Positions 6,265 to 8,347 of a stretch of 8,347 nt of DNA are shown in pieces. The stretch lies in contig JAIYCA010000152.1 in assembly GCA_027488265.1 (NCBI GenBank), positions 1-8,347 of the forward strand. The letters are read 5' to 3'. The notes below the pieces were generated by a model. That model was not told where the DNA came from and did not search any database. It worked only from the letters and a program-made list of their open reading frames with translations. Both the position numbers and the translations under genes were made by a program. How positions within the stretch are numbered: the first letter of the stretch is position 1; every line of letters begins with the position of its first letter. Source of the DNA: Planctomycetaceae bacterium (GTDB taxonomy: Bacteria; Planctomycetota; Phycisphaerae; Phycisphaerales; SM1A02).

Positions 6265-7857
6265 TCAACCGCCCGACAACGCATCGTCGATCGCCTTGCG
6301 AAGGCTTTCACCAGAAGGATCTGCCAAGCCAACCTCGATACTTCTGATCTTCCCGTCCTTTCCGATCAGAACGAGCGTGGGAATCGCACGAACGTCGTAC
6401 ATCTGCGCCAGTCCGTCGCCTCGCACCACGCATCCGTACGTGAAGTTCTTCGACTCCATGTACTTCTTCGCGGTCGCGGGATCGTTCTCCATGGTGTTGA
6501 CGCCAAGCACGACCGCGCCACGATCTTTGTACTCGTCCGCGAGTTTCTGCATGGTTGGCATGGCGGCCTTGCAGGGGCCGCACCACGTGGCCCAGAAATC
6601 AAGCAACACAACCTTCCCGCGCAGCGACTCCATGGTGACTTCATTGCCGTCGAAGTCCTTCAGCGCGAAATCAGGTGCGAGGTCGCCAACCTTTGCCACC
6701 GACGGCGCCCCTGCACCCGCCGCGTCGCGCGACGCGGGATCGGGTTCTCGCGCGCCATCGGCGTTCGCGGCGTCCGCAGCATCATCGACACCTTCGAGCC
6801 GTCCGATCCGCAACGACTCACTGCCCGCCTCAAGTAACTCCGCCGCTTCAACCTTGGTGAATCCCTCAGGAGCCCCCATCATGAACGTCGACTCAGGAAA
6901 CGTTGGATTCAACGTGATGGCGGTGTAGTACGTCGTCGGCGTGACGAGCATCTCTCCGTCGGGCAGACCGGGCATCTGTGGGACGGACGTCACCTTGCGC
7001 GGCAATCCGTCCGACTTGGCAAAAGCGATCGTTTCCACGATCGACAACGTGGACGAAACGCCATCTGGAAGCTCGGCGAGAGAGCCAAGATCGATCTCGC
7101 GAACCAGTTTGACGAGATCGCACTCTGCGGCATCGATCGTGGTTGTTCCGAGGATCGACGCTGCAAGCAGTTTGGACTTCGGAGCACCATCCGCACCCGC
7201 GGTGGCCGCGGCCAGCCGCTGCTCGATGAACCACTGCGGCAGTCCCACGAAGGCCGCCTGCGCGAGTTCGCCGGACGCTGCGCCGGTGGCGTACTTCTTC
7301 TTCCCCAGTTGAACAAACGTCGTCGACGTGCCGTCGCTGGTCAAGACCTCCGCGATCGCTCCCGCGGCAACACCCAGTTCATTCGCCTGCGCGTCACTTG
7401 CGAATCGCTCCACACGAACGCGCCCGAGTTGCATCGCCTCCAGATTCGGCTTCTCCGCGAACTCCATCTTCGTGCGATATCGACTTCCAAACTCGGGCGG
7501 CATCATCGCAAGCCCATCGTCAGCGGCCGTTCCATCCGGACGCTCGAGTTTCATCTGAACATCCACCGCGAGCGACTTCAGCGATCTCGCCTTCGCGACC
7601 GCCGTGTCCAAGATGGCTTTCGCTTTCGCGTCGATGGTTTCCACGATGGTGGGATGCGCGGCAGGATCGGCGGCTCGCTGCCCCGTGTCGGACGCCGGCG
7701 TCGATGCTTGGTTTTGGGGTACGCCCTGCACGGACGACGTGGAAGTTGCGACTGCGAGGGCGACGGCAAGGGGGACCGCGAGGGGGACCGCGAGATGGAC
7801 GGTGGGGGCAAAGATGGAGGCAACGATGGAGGCAACGATGGGGGCAACTGCGTTCAT
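6265..7857 (-). CDS. TlpA-type thioredoxin fused to an N-terminal LolA/DUF2092-like domain
   Basis: The protein has 530 residues from ATG 7857. Residues 386-530 are a complete TlpA/ResA-like thioredoxin domain. It has V-G-D-L-A-P-D-F, L-D-F-W-A-T-W-C-G-P-C with redox Cys426 and Cys429, G-V-N-T, and the cis-Pro loop A-I-P-T (Pro493). Such domains reduce or exchange disulfides outside the cytoplasm. Residues about 70-340 are a LolA/DUF2092-like domain with a lone Cys246 in D-A-A-E-C-D-L-V, then A-F-A-K-S-D-G-L-P-R-K and A-P-E-G-F-T. An acidic Ala-rich linker (about 341-385) joins them. The signal region (1-37) is hydrophobic and entirely repeat-derived, with no Lys or Arg before residue 61. The start at 7857 is supported by AAAAGGA six bases upstream. 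A GTG at 8058, also with a good ribosome binding site, is in frame and would add 67 residues. The gene heads the five-gene minus-strand run. Confidence 0.88.
   Translation of the reverse strand: MNAVAPIVASIVASIFAPTVHLAVPLAVPLAVALAVATSTSSVQGVPQNQASTPASDTGQRAADPAAHPTIVETIDAKAKAILDTAVAKARSLKSLAVDVQMKLERPDGTAADDGLAMMPPEFGSRYRTKMEFAEKPNLEAMQLGRVRVERFASDAQANELGVAAGAIAEVLTSDGTSTTFVQLGKKKYATGAASGELAQAAFVGLPQWFIEQRLAAATAGADGAPKSKLLAASILGTTTIDAAECDLVKLVREIDLGSLAELPDGVSSTLSIVETIAFAKSDGLPRKVTSVPQMPGLPDGEMLVTPTTYYTAITLNPTFPESTFMMGAPEGFTKVEAAELLEAGSESLRIGRLEGVDDAADAANADGAREPDPASRDAAGAGAPSVAKVGDLAPDFALKDFDGNEVTMESLRGKVVLLDFWATWCGPCKAAMPTMQKLADEYKDRGAVVLGVNTMENDPATAKKYMESKNFTYGCVVRGDGLAQMYDVRAIPTLVLIGKDGKIRSIEVGLADPSGESLRKAIDDALSGG
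7747..7794 (-). repeat. 12-bp tandem repeat, four units, encoding L-A-V-P/A in the signal region
   Basis: On the minus strand the units are CTCGCGGTCCCC twice (7794-7783 and 7782-7771, identical), CTTGCCGTCGCC (7770-7759) and CTCGCAGTCGCA (7758-7747). They encode L-A-V-P, L-A-V-P, L-A-V-A, L-A-V-A, forming the second half of the hydrophobic signal segment of the thioredoxin fusion. The array is in frame, so unit gain or loss would change the hydrophobic length by four residues without a frameshift. Confidence 0.85.
7801..7848 (-). repeat. 12-bp tandem repeat, four units, encoding V-A-P/S-I in the signal region
   Basis: On the plus strand the units are GGTGGGGGCAAA (7801-7812), GATGGAGGCAAC twice (7813-7824 and 7825-7836, identical) and GATGGGGGCAAC (7837-7848). 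Read from the minus strand they encode V-A-P-I, V-A-S-I, V-A-S-I, F-A-P-T. The array begins three codons after the preferred start codon. It is separated from the next array by only 6 bp, although the two unit sequences differ. Confidence 0.85.
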
Positions 7858-7863
7858 GGCTGG

Positions 7864-7870
7864 TCCTTTT
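7864..7870 (-). promoter_or_regulatory. Ribosome binding site supporting the ATG at 7857
   Basis: The minus strand reads AAAAGGA (7870-7864), then the six-base spacer CCAGCC, then ATG. This is good spacing and the main reason for choosing 7857 as the start of the thioredoxin fusion. Confidence 0.6.
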
Positions 7871-8065
7871 GAGGTGATCTCCGACGCGAGATCCGGTCGA
7901 CGCCTTGCAGGAGGCCTTCTCGCAGCGGTGATCGCTTCTTTGCAGAAACCGCGTGCGCGCAAGGCGGCCAGACCCTCGTCGCGCTCGGCCAATGCCACGC
8001 GCGATTTCAAGATACCGGACGCAAACCAACGCGTCATGACTCCGAGCGCCCCCTTCACGACACAA

Positions 8066-8070
8066 CTCCT
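8066..8070 (-). promoter_or_regulatory. Ribosome binding site for an alternative GTG start at 8058
   Basis: The minus strand reads AGGAG (8070-8066), a seven-base spacer TTGTGTC, then GTG at 8058-8056, in frame with the thioredoxin fusion. Sequence and spacing are as good as those of the ATG at 7857, so it may decide the true start or mark a second translation start. Confidence 0.4.
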
Positions 8071-8235
8071 CGGATTTTTCCTCGCTCTTTGACAACTGCA
8101 TGACGGAAGCGGACGCCCATTCACGGTTCAACGTGTGGCTCGATCGTCCTCGCGCTGTCCGCCTCAACGGACTCTTCAAGTTTCAGTTTGCCTCGACGCC
8201 AGAAATTCGCGTTGTGGCCCATCCGAGGTTTCTTC

Positions 8236-8347
8236 ATGTCTCGCGCTTTCGTCTCGCTCGCCGTCGCAGCAGTTACCACTGCGATCTCTGCCGAAGCTTC
8301 GGCCGGTCTGCTTCCCTTCACCGTCGGCAGTGCCGTTGGCTCCGAAC
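8236..8347 (+). CDS. N-terminus of a secreted protein (partial)
   Basis: Thirty-seven codons are visible before the window ends. The product begins M-S-R-A-F-V-S-L-A-V-A-A-V, a typical signal peptide with a basic residue at position 3 and an Ala/Val core. A likely cleavage site is A-S-A near residue 23, followed by G-L-L-P-F-T-V-G-S-A-V-G-S-E. The ATG is supported by GAGG at 8225-8228, seven bases upstream. Function cannot be told from this fragment; planctomycete secreted proteins with similar starts are very diverse. It is divergent from the thioredoxin fusion gene. Confidence 0.65.
   Translation, partial: MSRAFVSLAVAAVTTAISAEASAGLLPFTVGSAVGSE

Larger units (their letters stand above)
7858..8235. 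other. 378-bp divergent gap with a possible N-terminal extension of the thioredoxin fusion
   Basis: No separate gene is supported here. On the minus strand the frame of the thioredoxin fusion stays open to 8124. The stretch from GTG 8058 to 7858 would encode 67 residues, including A-L-A-E-R-D-E-G-L-A-A-L-R-A-R-G. By hand count about three quarters of its first 45 codons end in G or C, which is coding-like; the last 22 codons are less so. The rest (8059-8235) should hold promoters for both divergent genes. A perfect TTGACA lies at 8089-8094 (+), but no fitting -10 element was found. A small hairpin, GTCCG/CGGAC around a six-base loop, lies at 8157-8172. Confidence 0.4.

Noticed and set aside
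6157..6837. Plus-strand 226-codon open frame opposite the thioredoxin domain
   Set aside because: It lies antisense to the W-C-G-P-C thioredoxin domain and lacks any recognisable feature.
7747..7848. Possible CRISPR-like array
   Set aside because: The units are directly abutting 12-mers with no spacers, and they are in frame within a coding sequence; they are tandem minisatellites.
7604..8092. Plus-strand 162-codon open frame covering the repeat arrays
   Set aside because: Its apparent repeats (D/A-T-M-E-A-like) are the reverse reading of the 12-bp signal-peptide arrays; it has no ribosome binding site and no domain.
8089..8094. Perfect TTGACA on the plus strand as a -35 element for the gene at 8236
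   Set aside because: No TATAAT-like hexamer occurs at 16-19 bases downstream, so it was not called as a promoter.
8100..8347. Plus-strand open frame starting M-T-E-A-D-A-H and running off the right edge
   Set aside because: It has no ribosome binding site, its later part turns Arg/Cys/His-rich as expected of a shadow frame, and it overlaps the well-supported signal-peptide gene starting at 8236 in another frame.

Overview
The window looks like a piece of a moderately GC-rich planctomycete chromosome, probably of the class Phycisphaerae. The taxonomic call is inference from protein features. The left edge holds the last residues of a dockerin-like C-terminal tail (D-L-G-A-L-L-A-A-W). A pseudopilin-like protein carries the N-terminal methylation motif plus the H-X9-DG motif that planctomycetes use in many paralogues. 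A thioredoxin of the TlpA type is fused behind a LolA/DUF2092-like domain. No rRNA, tRNA, insertion sequence, CRISPR array or phage gene was seen.

Layout, left to right. Positions 1-38 (+) are the end of a secreted dockerin-tailed protein, followed by a strong hairpin with a short T tract (76-123). Positions 136-1107 (+) encode a cytosolic sulfotransferase-like protein of the putative capsular polysaccharide synthesis (NKWYS) type. It converges, with a 12-bp gap, on a run of five minus-strand genes. In transcription order (right to left) these are: a TlpA-type thioredoxin with an N-terminal LolA/DUF2092-like domain (7857-6265); a stand-alone paralogue of that domain with a Pro/Ala repeat linker (6110-4956); a secreted transglutaminase-like protein with a visible Cys/His/Asp triad (4756-2780); a pseudopilin-like H-X9-DG protein (2651-1848); and a small lipoprotein (1764-1120). 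The gaps between them are 83-199 bp, so several promoters are as likely as one operon. On the right, after a 378-bp divergent gap, a new plus-strand gene with a clear ribosome binding site and signal peptide starts at 8236 and runs off the window.

Working together: every minus-strand product appears to be exported or membrane-anchored, so the run looks like a set of envelope proteins. The only direct evidence of kinship is between the two neighbouring LolA/DUF2092-like domains, which share an ordered series of motifs including a single conserved Cys.

The most unusual structure is DNA-level. The signal-peptide region of the thioredoxin fusion is made almost entirely of two adjacent 12-bp x 4 tandem arrays and has no Lys or Arg in its first 60 residues. 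A third 12-bp x 4 array lies between the pseudopilin and lipoprotein genes, and an 18-bp x 5 array encodes the linker of the stand-alone paralogue. No complete novel defence, mobile or biosynthetic system can be supported from this sequence.
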